In this document: in pieces, positions 1-10,252 of the stretch
Layout: each line of letters opens with the position of its first letter
Position numbering within the stretch: position 1 is the stretch's first letter
Origin: Incurvaria masculella
Taxonomy: Eukaryota > Arthropoda > Insecta > Lepidoptera > Incurvariidae
Direction: 5' to 3'
Assembly (NCBI GenBank): GCA_946894095.1
Contig: OX335651.1
Coordinates: forward strand, 84,501-148,500
Length of the DNA stretch: 64,000 nt
Position numbers and translations under genes: made by a program
The notes under the pieces: model-generated
Database searches by the model: none
Told to the model about the DNA's origin: nothing
The model's input: only the letters and a program-made list of their open reading frames with translations

Positions 1-63
1 TTTTGGTGTTGATGGTACGGAACCCTTCGTGTGCGAGTCCGACTCGCACTTGGCCGGTTTTTT
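1..63 (+). repeat. TAGGG/CCGG interspersed repeat, 3' end only
   Basis: The window opens inside the 3' end of a short interspersed family seen again at 16559-16851, 33711-33990 (reverse) and 39525-45170 (split). The shared end has a perfect palindrome GTGCGAGTCCGACTCGCAC followed by TTGGCCGGTTTT. I know this family as common in Lepidoptera but cannot assign it to a class. The 5' part lies outside the window. Confidence 0.85.
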
Positions 64-1200
64 AAAAAATCAACTAGGCGAACATTTAATATATACTCAA
101 AGATTTTACTTATTATTGAAAGAAGTGCAACTGGGCGATAGTTCGATGGATCTGTTTTTACACCTTTCTTATAGATGGGTTTTAATAGTTTTTTTTTATT
201 TCTCTGGAAATACTCCCTTTTCCATAGATATGTTAATAAAGTAACTTAATGGTTCACATATCACAGATGAGCATGACCTCGGAGATGACTATTTGTGTTT
301 CTAGTGAAGAGGTTCTGCCGTTCTGGACAGTCGTAATAATCATTGAAAATCTTGTATGTTTCTATGAGGTTGCCCTATTATTATTATTCAACCACACAAC
401 CACCACTGTTGAGCGACAAAGCTTCATCACAACAAAGTTAATAATATAATATAATGTATAAACGTAAAACAAGCTAGATTTACCTTTATAAATAAACAAA
501 AAGTAATTCTAAGAAAAAAAAGATGTATGTATTCCATAAAATTAATTTATACACATCAAGAATGCGACAAGTTTTTATTTCAATACCTTTTTATTTAAGA
601 TTATTCGTGGGGGTTTGTCTACCTTCCTTTTTTGCAATCATTATCATCATCAGATTTGTCAACTAGGAGTAAAGAATATCTATTGCTTAGCTTTGTGGTT
701 TCGCAAGACCGAAAAATCTCTGCCATTCGGGAGGGTTGAGTGGCATTGGCATCTTTGCTGAGGGATTCGTCTAGAGAGGGAGTAAAAGTAATGTTTTCAG
801 TTGAGTTGAATCATGTTGGAAATAATCCTCTGTGTAAAACTTGTTGGACCATTTTATTACTCTTCAGTTTGCTATTTAGTGTGTCTACTTCTATTCATAT
901 TTCACTCCTTGAGGTCTGTAGTTCCATGACTTCTTCGATATTGATATATGTGTGCTGTCGAAATATTCCTACTTCTTGGGCCTTGGCAGCCTAAAATTTC
1001 CTTTGGTGGCGTTCACAGTTATGACCTTCTCTTGGCGAAGGAAAATTGCGGTCTTGAGGGCCGTTCCACTATCCGCAGCCTGTGGTTCGGTGGCAGGTAG
1101 CATTGCCCCTGGAAATTTTCTACGAGAACCGAAAATGGCTACTTGCTACTTGAAAACAAATAGTTCAGTATGTGTAATGTATGTGTTGTAATTGTTTCAG
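64..1200 (+). other. Presumed intron upstream of cyclophilin exon
   Basis: AT-rich sequence with only short chance reading frames. It ends in a polypyrimidine-like stretch and TTGTTTCAG, a good splice acceptor directly before the cyclophilin exon. No copy of the expected first cyclophilin exon (about 23 codons) is visible, so that exon should lie left of the window. Confidence 0.5.
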
Positions 1201-1444
1201 CTGAGGAGCGATGTGACACCAAAAACGTGCGAGAACTTCCGCGCACTATGCACAGGCGAGAAGGGCTTCGGCTACAAGGGGTCCACCTTTCACCGCGTCA
1301 TCCCCAACTTCATGCTGCAAGGTGGCGACTTCACCAACCACAACGGCACTGGTGGCAAATCCATCTATGGTGAAAAGTTCGCTGACGAGAACTTCACTCT
1401 GCGCCACACGGGCCCCGGTGTGCTCTCCATGGCCAACGCGGGTG

Positions 1445-1476
<32 letters not shown>

Positions 1477-1629
1477 ACCGTCAAGACGTCCTGGCTCGAC
1501 GGCAAGCACGTCGTCTTCGGCAACGTCGTGGAGGGCCTCGACATTGTCAAACAGTTGGAGGCGCTGGGCTCACAGTCCGGCAAGCCATCTAAGAAGATCA
1601 CCGTTACCAACTCCGGTCAACTCTCCTAA
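1201..1629 (+). CDS. Cyclophilin A-type peptidyl-prolyl isomerase, 3' exon
   Basis: Encodes 142 residues beginning LRSDVTPKT and ending at TAA. Cyclophilin A catalyses cis-trans isomerisation of peptidyl-proline bonds, mostly in the cytosol. Visible family motifs are [15 protein letters not shown] (catalytic Arg, Phe and Gln) and [11 protein letters not shown] (ligand-pocket Trp and His). The exon starts exactly after TTGTTTCAG in phase 0. A normal family member is about 165 residues, so some 23 N-terminal residues belong to an upstream exon not in this window. A methionine codon at 1192 lies in the intron and is probably not a start. Codons are strongly G/C-ending, unlike the AT-rich flanks, and the frame is fully open, so this looks like a live gene rather than a relic. 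A retrocopy is excluded by the splice site, unless the intron predates copying. Confidence 0.9.
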
Positions 1630-1796
1630 ATTTACCTTCTCTGCTTATGTTAAATATTATATGGTGTCCTCCTTTGCTCCTTCCCATGTGAAATGATGCA
1701 TCATTCCAATTATAACTGTTAAAAACTCAACGAAGCATTTTTTAGAGGTGATAATTTTGCATTATTTTATGACATACTTCCTGCATCTGTAATCTT

Positions 1797-1802
1797 AATA
1801 AA
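1797..1802 (+). promoter_or_regulatory. Polyadenylation signal of cyclophilin gene
   Basis: AATAAA lies 168 bases after the stop codon, followed by TG- and T-rich sequence near 1820-1840. This is the best poly(A) signal downstream of the exon. Confidence 0.6.
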
Positions 1803-2187
1803 TAACAACAAATAATACATTTTTGTTTGTTTTTCTTTCAATGTATCCTGTGGTCAGTGATGTTAGTTGTGCATAGTCAGTGTTTAGTAAATTACTTGAG
1901 CTTGTGGTTTACGATCAGATGTAGCTTCTGTTGTCAAATAGCATTACAACAGTGCAGCACGGCTTTATGCGCCCATTTCGTCGTGCAATTTGGCAGTATT
2001 CATAGATTATGTCACTGCTAGGATGGATGAACGGGTGCAAGTAAGTGGATGCTGTATATAGGGACTCCAAGTGTTCCGACCGAAACAACCACGAAAGTTC
2101 ATGGTACTTTACTTCAGTGGATGGATTTACATATCAGGAACCGCTCTCAGGGTGTGCGTGTCGGAGAATTTAAGTATGTTAATTTAA
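1803..2187. other. Intergenic, nothing recognised
   Basis: No gene, long repeat or inverted structure seen in these 385 bases. Confidence 0.4.
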
Positions 2188-2277
2188 GTATAAATGTATT
2201 CTGGGTCAAACCACAGAGAAAACAAAATTCGTATGAAGATTTTCTTTTTGCATTCATTTCATTCGGTTTGGATTTTT

Positions 2278-2874
2278 AACCGACTTCAAAAAAGGAGGAG
2301 GTTATCAATTTGTCTGTATGTTTTTTTTTTATGTTTGTTACCTCATAACTTTTGCCTGGGTGAACCGATTTTGATGATTTTTTTTTAAATGATAGCTAGT
2401 GCTTCCCAAGTGGTCCCATTTTAATTTGGTTAAGTTCTGACAATGATACCCATGAGAAAATCATAAAAGTCTTAAATTTGTATTAAGATGTGCGCGACAA
2501 ATCGACGAATAACTCAATATAACGCCAACCGATTTCAGTGATTCTTTTTTTATTGGAAAGGACGTGTACAAATTAGTAAATTTACTTCAGATTCACTAAA
2601 AAAAAACAAATTTAACAAAAAAATAACCGACTTCAAAGGAAAAGCACTAAAAAGTAAAAAATAATTTTCATTTTTGTAGTTACGATTTCTGTAATTTTTT
2701 GAGTCGGTGTCAGCCAAGGTTAGGTTAGGTTAGGTTAGGTTCTCTTGATTGGCGCAGCGCGTGCCCGGCTGACCCGACTCAAAAAATAACAGAAATCGTA
2801 ACTACAAAAATGAAAATTATTTTTTACTTTTTAGTGCTTTTCCTTTGAAGTCGGTTATTTTTTTGTTAAATTTG
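2278..2874 (+). mobile_element. AACCGACTTC-family element inserted in repeat Q
   Basis: Starts AACCGACTTCAAAAAAGG and ends in GTTAAATTTG, flanked by TTTTT on both sides, probably a 5-bp target duplication. The empty site is at about 51170. Non-coding. Its right half is a near-perfect inverted repeat with arms at about 2606-2716 and 2765-2876. Related pieces lie at 20290-20536 (reverse) and 59638-60590. The family is widespread in Lepidoptera as far as I recall. The mobilising enzyme is unknown. Confidence 0.7.
2720..2739 (+). repeat. Four TTAGG units in hairpin loop
   Basis: Four perfect TTAGG units, the insect telomere repeat, sit in the loop of the long inverted repeat at 2606-2876. The paralogous copy near 60560 has AAGGTAGCCCCGGTTC in the same place, so the units look like a local expansion. 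Confidence 0.85.
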
Positions 2875-3014
2875 TTTTTCAAAAAAACAAAAGCATGCAG
2901 ACACAGATATTTGTTACCTGATATTAGATATTAAATATCAATTTAATTGGAATAGCGGTTTCCAAATGATTAGTAAACTACGTTTGTATGGGGAGCATAG
3001 CTTAGGGGCCGTTC

Positions 3015-3550
3015 TTAAGGTGGCCCAACCCGGCGGCCTCAACTCATTTGCGGGCACGGTACGAAACCGTGCTGTTGCGCTCTGGGACCTTCTCTGTTTC
3101 TAAGAATAAGACACGCTCCGTGATGAGGAAGATGCAACCTGTCCACAAAAAAGACTATGTGCATAATGTATGATTTGGTAAGATTTACGAAAATTTTAAT
3201 TTCAAAACAACATTTAGCTAAAAGTAAACCACGACCGCTGTAGTCAAAAATCTAACAAAAACCAAATAGATTCTAAATCTTGATTAAATAAGCTATGTCT
3301 GATGACTAATCTTTTTAAAATGTTCTTACTTTATCATTGCGTAATCCACCTCCAAAGTTATTGTATAAAACGCGCTAAAAATCCAAACTTTCGGACGTTA
3401 TAACTTGGAAACCAAACACAATTTTACAATGCCAACGGTCATCAGACATCTAGTTCAATCAAATAAAGCTATTTTGAGCAAAATTTTTGATCTCTGACAA
3501 GAAATATAGGCGTGATCTTCTTTCCCCTTTTGTATGGGGAGATGAGCGGG
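3015..3550 (+). mobile_element. TTAA-flanked MITE, copy 1, right end lost
   Basis: Starts TTAA then GGTGGCCCAACCC and follows the 542-bp copies at 24007-24548 and 37438-37979 through to GATGAGCGGG. It then breaks off into unrelated sequence, missing the terminal ATGGGCCACC-TTAA. Non-coding. Confidence 0.8.
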
Positions 3551-4573
3551 CCCCCAACACACCATAATCCCAAAGAAATTAGGCGTAATGCAAGGACCTG
3601 TTTTCATTTATATGAGTACAAGTATATTGAATCGAAAATTTTTCGTTACGGCTGCAACCACTTTTTATCAAATGCGATGGTACCATTCCGAGTGGCCACC
3701 ACCAACTAGCATAAGACAAAGTATGTTTTATGGAACTGGATATGAATGGTTAATACCACACCTACTGTCATGATATAAACCTAATCCACCACACGGAAAC
3801 TAGGTGCCATTCCAGGACCTTCCGCTTATTGCACGGCTTCGTTAAAGTTGACGGAACCTTCAATTACAGCTTCGACCAACTCTCATTCAATACGTCGGTT
3901 CCAAACCGGGAGTATTACTAAAATATCTGTTACATAACTAAATATAAAGTTTAATTTAATATTCCAAGGAATGTGACATGTATGTATGTATAATGACCGT
4001 GAAGCAAGGACTCATTAATTAAATAACGATCCCTGTAAAAATAACTACTTTACGAATATACTGCAAGGCTGGTTCGGGACCAGCAAAACATACCATTCGC
4101 GGGTATTGCGTCTAACCAATTTCGCCACCTGCTGTATAACCAGAATATGGAATTCTCCTACTGTCCCTCTTCTCGTAATCAATACTACTAACACAGTATT
4201 TAAGATTATACCTACATACATTTATTTAACACTTTACCTGCGCTACGGACTTTGTCTGCAAAGATTTAACATTCAAACATATTGCCATCGTCACCAAAAT
4301 CGTATTTTGGCTCCCGCCACGGCCGCGAAGCCACTCCCTTTCCGTTCCGCAGCCAATGAGTGACGTACGATAACGTCAGGCGAGCCAATTTCCGCCAATG
4401 GAAACCGCCCAATACGTTTACGACGTCATGTGCGTGCGGCATGTATGTATATGCTGGGTTTGTGGTTGCACCAAAAATGCTCGTTGCTGGCGCGCTGCAT
4501 AACAAATCTCCTCCTTTCTTTGATCAGTGGAACAAAGTCACCCATGGTAACGACATGAACGCTGTTCGATCTG
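3551..4573. other. Unassigned, with a reversed SINE tail
   Basis: About 3745-3850 reads as the reverse of the SINE tail seen at 22600-22800 (AATACCACACCTACTGTCAT, then GGACCTTCCGCTTATTGCAC). A weaker fragment of the same tail may begin at 3551. The remainder shows no gene or repeat that I can name. Confidence 0.5.
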
Positions 4574-5325
4574 AGCCGGTAGTCTAAGTTGTCACCTAAA
4601 TTGGCGTTACGGCAAACCGATCGACTGGCGTTTTCAAATGTATGGAGAAATTGAAGAGCGCGCGCAGCGGGCGTTAAGCGAACTAACATTTTTTTTTTTT
4701 TTTTTTCGAACCTCCTTGTAGCCCAGCGGAGGCTGCAAGAGGCTGGGGAGGTGAAATGCTTTACGCATACCTGATTCCGGAATCAGGTTATGTGGGACTG
4801 GTTGGCGAGTCTAACCTAACCCTAGGCCAGACCTACCCACTAAAACACCCCCCTAATGTCCTTTGGCCTGTCGGCGTTAAAAAGGATAGCCGGTCGTTTG
4901 GCGGGCGCAGAAGGCGCACGAGCCAGAAAAGCGTGTGTGGTGTATATGTTGTGCAACTAAGGGACGTTGCGTGAAGCGCTGGGGCGTGTCGGGGAGAAGC
5001 AAAAAAAACAACTTCAAACTCTCAAAAAAAAAAAAAAAAAAGAACTAACATTTGCGAGTCCGAGCTTGATTTGACTGCTTACTCAACGTTGCCGTAAATA
5101 CGTCGACGTTGCCGTTTACGTCCACCAAGTAATATTATATTATCTATGACGTCCACTCCGCGTTTTCATACAAATCGGAAGTCCGCGTTTGACTTTGACA
5201 GCTTGAAGAAGTAAAACCACAGAATATCTAGTAAAAACTTGTATGGAGTTTGGAGAAAACGCCAGTCGATCGGTTTGCCGTAAACACAATATAGGTGAGA
5301 ACTCGGACTGACCACTCTGGTTTGT
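4574..5325 (-). mobile_element. Foldback MITE family F, inverted copy with SINE inside
   Basis: Inverted relative to the copies at 5448-5801 and 5802-6149. The ends are inverted repeats containing CCAGTCGATCGGTTTGCCGT and its complement, about 45 bp of good match. A 350-bp retroposon (4692-5041) interrupts it. Non-coding. Ends approximate. Confidence 0.7.
4692..5041 (+). mobile_element. SINE-like retroposon with 12-bp target duplication
   Basis: Flanked by GAACTAACATTT at 4680-4691 and 5042-5053. The undisturbed target is present in reverse at about 5683-5696, confirming insertion. It starts with a T-run, continues CGAACCTCCTTGTAGCCCAG, and ends in an 18-base A-run, so it was inserted by reverse transcription of a polyadenylated RNA. 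No protein is encoded. I saw no clear tRNA box B, so its origin is unresolved. Confidence 0.8.
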
Positions 5326-5447
5326 GAACATTCGTTGACATTTCTCGTTCATTCGACAGAAAACTCATGGTAGGGCCACAAAATAAGCAATAGCATTCAT
5401 TAGATATTCTTTGCCAATAGATTATTTGGCAATAGTGAGCTAAATAC

Positions 5448-5801
5448 AGAGTGGTCAGTCTGAGTTCTCACCTAAATTGGCGTTTACGGCAAACCGATCG
5501 ACTGGCGTTTTCTCCAAACTCCATACAAGTTTTTACTAGATATTCTGTGGTTTTACTTCTTCAAGCTGTCAAATACAAACGCGGACTTCCGATTTGTATG
5601 AAAACGCGGAGTGGACGTAAACGGCAACGTCGACGTATTTACGGCAACGTTGAGTGAGCTGTCAAATCAAGCTCGAACTCGCAAATGTTAGTTCGCTTAA
5701 CGCCCGCTGCGCGCGCTCTTCAATTTCTCTATACATTTGAAAACGCCAGTCGATCGGTTTGCCGTAACTCCAATTTAGGTGACAACTTAGACTACCGGCT
5801 C
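5448..5801 (+). mobile_element. Foldback MITE family F, direct copy 1
   Basis: Begins AGAGTGGTCAGTCTGAG and ends GACTACCGGCTC. Both ends carry inverted copies of the CACCTAAATTGGCG / ACCGATCGACTGGCG segment. It abuts the next copy head to tail. Its interior preserves the empty target of the 4692-5041 retroposon. Confidence 0.7.
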
Positions 5802-6149
5802 AGAGTGGTCAGTCTGATTTCTCACCTAAATTGACGTTTACGGCAAACCGATCGACTGGCGTTTTCCGTAAAACATCAAACTCCATACAAGTGTTTACTA
5901 GATATTTTGTGATTTTACTTCTTCAAGCTGTCAAAGTCAAACTCGGACTTCCGATTTGTATGAAAACGCGGAGTCGACGTAAACGGCAACATCGACGTAT
6001 TTATGGCAATGTTGAGTAAGCTGTCAAATCAAGCTCGGAATCGCAAAGCCCACTGCGCGCGCTCTTCAATTTCTCCATACATTTAAAAACGCCAGTCGAT
6101 CAGTTTGCCATAACGCCAACTTAGGTGACAACTGGGACTTCGGGTACAG
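5802..6149 (+). mobile_element. Foldback MITE family F, direct copy 2
   Basis: Direct tandem neighbour of the preceding copy, starting with the same AGAGTGGTCAGTCTGA and lacking a short internal block (the AATGTTAGTTCGCTTAACG region). Non-coding. Confidence 0.7.
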
Positions 6150-6754
6150 ATCCTCACTATAAAATAAAGAGTGTAGCCATTAGTTCATTGATTAATGTCT
6201 CAGGCGTTAAATATATCGACCTACGTGTATGTGCTAGTAAAAATCTATATATTTAACAACTTTCACATGGAGAACGATAGTTTATTGATTTGTTTTGCTC
6301 CCACTGCTGGTCGTATTCAGAGTGAACCGTAAAAAAATAATACACAAAATGCCAAAAATTTAGACCCGAGATAATTCGCGTACCTATTAAAGTTAGTCAG
6401 CCCACTATAAAAAGCTTTTATTTGTACGAAAGAGTAGGCTGTATAAAGCAATATTTTGCCTTTCCACGAAGAAAAGGACCCAAAAAACAACAGAATCGCC
6501 ATCTGGCGGTAGAAAAAACATTTGTAAAAGTCAAAACCAGTCGGTCAAACCAATCCATAGTCGCGGTTCGCGCAGGATATATATCCTCATGGGTTTGCGC
6601 TTCCCGACGAGGCACTACCGAAATCCCTATTATTCATTGTAACGGTGAGAAGTCTAGCTTATTGTATTGTTTTATCAGCTTTGTGTTGAATCGCTGTCTA
6701 TTACCGTCTTGTTGATGTTACGCGAGGAGATACGATTAGTTTCCGTCGCGCTAG
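6150..6754. other. Upstream region of the signal-peptide gene
   Basis: No repeat or gene recognised. It directly precedes the TATA box at about 6760 and may hold promoter elements, but none can be named from sequence. Confidence 0.35.
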
Positions 6755-6800
6755 TATATTTATAAAAAGCTCCATTGTCTCGCTCGGAGCCGTGTTGTTT
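6755..6800 (+). promoter_or_regulatory. TATA-type core promoter
   Basis: TATATTTATAAAAAGC is followed after some 30 bases by a GC-rich transcribed-looking leader with CAGT-type initiator matches near 6810. The TATA box, leader, start codon and splice donor are in a consistent order. Confidence 0.5.
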
Positions 6801-7013
6801 CGCGGAGTGCAGTGTAGCAAGTACCAGTGCAGTGCAGTGAGGATAGTGTCGATGTGAGTGGAGTGCGGTGCGTGCAAGGATCCCGGCGCATGCGTCGCCG
6901 GAGACAAAGCATCTGTGTCAGCTGTAGCGCGCGCGGAGTGATGTGTTTATGAGAGCCCCGGGCCCCGGTGAGGTGCTGCGGGCGTGCGAGCGAGCGAGCT
7001 GGGCGCGGGCGCC

Positions 7014-7074
7014 ATGTGCGGGCAGCTCGGGTACGCGGCGCTGGTGCTGCTGGCGCTGCCCTACATCGAGAGCG
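7014..7074 (+). CDS. First coding exon of an unidentified secreted or membrane protein
   Basis: The ATG in context GGCGCCATG opens 20 codons, MCGQLGYAALVLLALPYIES, followed by one base and the splice donor GTAAGC. The peptide is a textbook signal sequence: short start, hydrophobic core AALVLLAL, then a polar end. A phase-1 intron right after a signal peptide is common in genes for extracellular proteins. The leader (about 6800-7013) is GC-rich with short upstream frames: one ATG at 6852 followed at once by TGA, one of about 20 codons from 6890, and an overlapping out-of-frame ATG near 6949. These could damp translation. No later exon is recognisable, so the protein cannot be named. Codon use is GC-rich, like the cyclophilin exon and unlike the surrounding transposons. 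Confidence 0.55.
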
Positions 7075-8335
7075 GTAAGCCTTTGTTGCCATGTTGACAT
7101 AACAAGCTTCTTTTCTTTTCTACTCATCTCTTCATCGAGGAACTTGGTTGGTTCCAAACATAGAAATAGGATGTAGGTACAAGAACAACAAAGTCTGATA
7201 GCTGGCGAGACAAAAATCTAAATGCAACAGTAAGTATAGGTGCACTGTTAATGTGTTGGTGAAAAATAGTGTTGCTAAGTCCTGCATCCAAATTTATCGA
7301 TATCGATATTTATTGGATGTGCATGTGCACCGACATTTGTAAAATAAAATATTAAATAAAACAATTTTAAAATCCCTTTAACTGGTAAGCACGCGACTCA
7401 TCTGAGGGCGAGTAGCTGTCATCCGCTAAGTGGAAAAAAGCTGTAGACATTTTATATACATAAATGTACACATAGCGGATGACCGCTACTCGGATGAACA
7501 CTTTTCGTATTCGTTCCATGAGCACAAAGACAGGGGTCTACTCATGAAAGCGAACACGAGAAGTTCTCGTGTTCGTTTCTGTAAAATCTATGTAGAAAAA
7601 AGTAGGCATATTTTTTCTGCATAGAGTTTTGACAGAAGCGAACACGAGAACTTATTGCTTTCGCTTCCCTGAGAATCTATTATTAGGCTATTATGGTGGT
7701 TAATGTATTTCTAACTGTTTAAATGGAAATTAAAGAAAAATAAAAGACGTAATCATGTTTTCTTATTAATCAATGAGTTACCTTATCACTTTACAATCAA
7801 TGCCAATGTACCTAAAACTTATATTTTTTCGGATTCATTAAAACGTATGCCGCCCTGGTCCAATAGAAAAAATACGTTGTCAAGTTATTGTGCCGAAGCT
7901 ATTAGTACATCATTGATTGATTGAGCATTATAGAGTATGTTCAACACATCGGCCGACAACATTAATTTATAGGTAAGTGGGGTCATTTGTAAGGTTTTGA
8001 CCCATGATTCCTTTTGTCAGATGTCACGTGGTAACGAGATAAGATTTTTTTTCTTTATTTTTGAAATTTTCCGATATTCAGGCTTTGCACCCTTGCAACT
8101 TATTGGTTTTATGATGTGATCAGGACAAAATAAAATAAAAATAAAAGGATCAGCGACATCTACATTTGAAGCATAGTAATCAGATTTTTAAAAAGATCTA
8201 AACACGTTTTTGTCGTGACATTCGTTGGAAGCAGGATTTTTAGATTATTTTCAAAATCTTATCACAAGCTTGTTTTTAAAAACATTTTTTACGATATTTT
8301 TTTATTGATGACCGGTACTTTTTTTGGTGCAAACG
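7075..8335 (+). other. Start of intron 1, with palindromic insertions
   Basis: AT-rich, no coding signal. About 7390-7680 holds two hairpins (separate entry). The rest shows nothing recognisable before the SINE at 8336. Confidence 0.4.
7400..7660. repeat. Two adjacent inverted repeats
   Basis: GAGTAGCTGTCATCCGCTA near 7410 pairs with TAGCGGATGACCGCTACTC near 7475. AGTTCTCGTGTTCGTTTCTG near 7562 pairs with CAGAAGCGAACACGAGAACT near 7632. The second stem also includes the short palindrome GAACACGAGAAGTTCTCGTGTTC. They may be ends of a foldback element. Confidence 0.6.
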
Positions 8336-8665
8336 CCTGTAGCCTAGTGGCGCGGGGACTTGCCTAGCATACCAGAGTTCTGGGTTCAAATGCTCAAACC
8401 GTTTATGCACCACTTTATTTCTCATTCTGAGTTGGAAAGATGCATTTCGTCAAGAAAGGAGCTGCTCCATGGTTCGGAATCCACGTGAAACTGTAAGGTT
8501 TAAGCTCGTCCGGGTTGGTACCATGGCATTGAATTAAAAGATGGTCGAAGCGGCCATGAAGAGTGTTTTCCATCCAGTTCTATGTAGCCGTACTCATAAC
8601 GGGGAAGATCCTGGTATGGCACCTAATTCCTTCGGAAATGTGGTGTGTTGGGCTTATATGTCAGT
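8336..8665 (+). mobile_element. tRNA-headed SINE
   Basis: The head has a polymerase III A-box-like TAGCCTAGTGGC (8340-8351) and a B box GGTTCAAATGC (8383-8393, one mismatch to consensus). It continues with a body (TGGTTCGGAATCCACGTGAA, CCGGGTTGGTACCATGGCAT, ATGGTCGAAGCGGCCATGAA) and ends near GTGGTGTGTTGGGCTTAT. The same body and tail follow a 5S-like head at 22437-22805. Transcription in the cell would be by polymerase III. Confidence 0.75.
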
Positions 8666-8921
8666 TTGCATAAATATAAAAAAAAACGGAAAATCCTTTT
8701 TGCTATTTAACAAAGCAAAATTTCGCCCAAAGCATATGTACTTTTGGGTGGTTACTGACAAATTTACGTTTATATTTTTTTTTATTAATATAATTGGCTA
8801 TGGATTCCAGGTCCTTTAGCCATTACTTAAATAACTATTACAATTTTATTAGGTGCTAGATTTTTTCCACAGTGTGTACTATATAATCATAAATACATTT
8901 GTAACATAAAGCATTAGAAAG

Positions 8922-10252
8922 TTATTCTTGAATGTTCATTATGTTCTCTTCAGATTTTTCAGTATTGTTTCTTCCTGCTCTTATTTCTTGGATTTTTCCT
9001 GCTAGCAATAATCGCTGCATCGCAAAGATAGGGCAACTAATGACCAGATGTGTCAAATCAGCTTTTGGTTGTTCGCAGTATGGGCATTCACTATTTTGTA
9101 TTATCTGGATTCTTTTTAGATGGGCGGGCGATTGGCAGTGCCCAAATCTCATTCGATTTATAACCGTTATAAATTTCCGGTTGTCACAGTCTTTGTGTTT
9201 ATCATACCAAGGTCAAATGGGCATAACCTTTTGTATATCTGCGTACCATTTACCTTTAGTTTCGATTGTTTTTTTCCAGTATGCGTTCCACATATTTCTT
9301 TTGATTTTCTTGATTTCAACATAATAGTCGGAGAAAGGGACCTTCAAAGGAGAAAGTTCACAGTTCAGTCCTTGATAAGCAGCAGAGTCGGCCACCTCAT
9401 TTCCTGCGATGTCTTCATGTGATGGGATCCACATAAATTCAATGTTCTTATTGATTTGCTGCACATAGTCTTTTATTTCATAAATTAAATAGCTCATTTT
9501 GTAATGAATCTTTGCACTACTTAGATCTATAAGCACACTTTGAGAATCCGAAAGAACTATATAATCGTTGATATTCTGATCTAAGAACTTTATATGATGT
9601 AGCGCTTTAAGAATAGCAAATGCTTCTGCAGTATAAATACTACAATGACAATTAATTTCGAAACTTTTTACATATTTAATTTGAGGATCATATATTGCAG
9701 ATCTAACAGTAGTATCAAATTTGGACCCATCGGTATGTATTTTATAAAATTCAGTTTTTCTTTCCATGTATTTAAAAAAATCATATTTGATTTTAATTTC
9801 TAAAACATTTACATTTAATCGAGAAATATTACTCTTGAATGAATGATCAAAACAGGGCCAAATTTTAGATACATACATATTAACAGTTCTTTCAATAGTT
9901 TAACCCATTATTTTTAATATTGTAGGAGAATGTTTTTGAATTAAATTATTTTCGGTTACATATATATCGCTATTCGTTATACATGGATTTACTTTTACTA
10001 TCATATTGCCCTCGAGTGTTAAAGATTTAGTACAATTTTTTTCAGCAAACATTATGCGTCTTATTATTAGAGGCATTATACACGTCTCAATTTCCATTGA
10101 AACAATAGGCGTGGAGCACATTGCTTCACTAATAATTCTTAATGCCATATTTTGAACTACATCTAATTTTCTTAAAATATTAGGGCTAGCATTCATATAT
10201 GCTAGACAACTATAATCAAAATGACTGCGTACAATGCTTTTATATAACATGT
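8922..10252 (-). pseudogene. I-like LINE ORF2, C-terminal part: thumb, RNase H, zinc motif
   Basis: Read right to left: a thumb segment (LYKSIVRSHFDYSCLAYM), then an RNase H domain with its acidic residues (IHTDGSKF, TAEAFAILKAL, VLSDSQSVL, WIPSHEDIAGNEVAD), then a C-terminal Cys/His motif (CPYCEQPKADLTHLVISC). RNase H downstream of reverse transcriptase marks the I group of LINEs. The frame has an in-frame TGA near 9213 and further breaks near 9900, so it is dead. The upstream parts of the same element lie at 13505-13886, 14653-15473 and 18673-19606, separated by later insertions. Confidence 0.8.

Larger units (their letters stand above)
2188..3014 (+). repeat. Repeat family Q, interrupted copy
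   Basis: The flanks 2188-2277 and 2875-3014 match the uninterrupted sequence at 51087-51305 almost base for base (for example TTCATTCGGTTTGGATTTTT and ACAAAAGCATGCAGACACAG). The 597 bases between them are therefore an insertion. Function and class of family Q are unknown. Confidence 0.75.

Noticed and set aside
2720..2739. TTAGG run as a chromosome end
   Set aside because: Only four units, flanked on both sides by ordinary interspersed repeats.
6943..7176. 77-codon plus-strand frame starting at an upstream ATG
   Set aside because: It runs through the splice donor into the intron in another frame and has Arg/Cys-rich composition. The ATG at 7014 gives a proper signal peptide instead.
8336..8400. 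Possible tRNA gene
   Set aside because: A and B boxes are present, but no cloverleaf or discriminator end is visible and the sequence continues into a SINE body.
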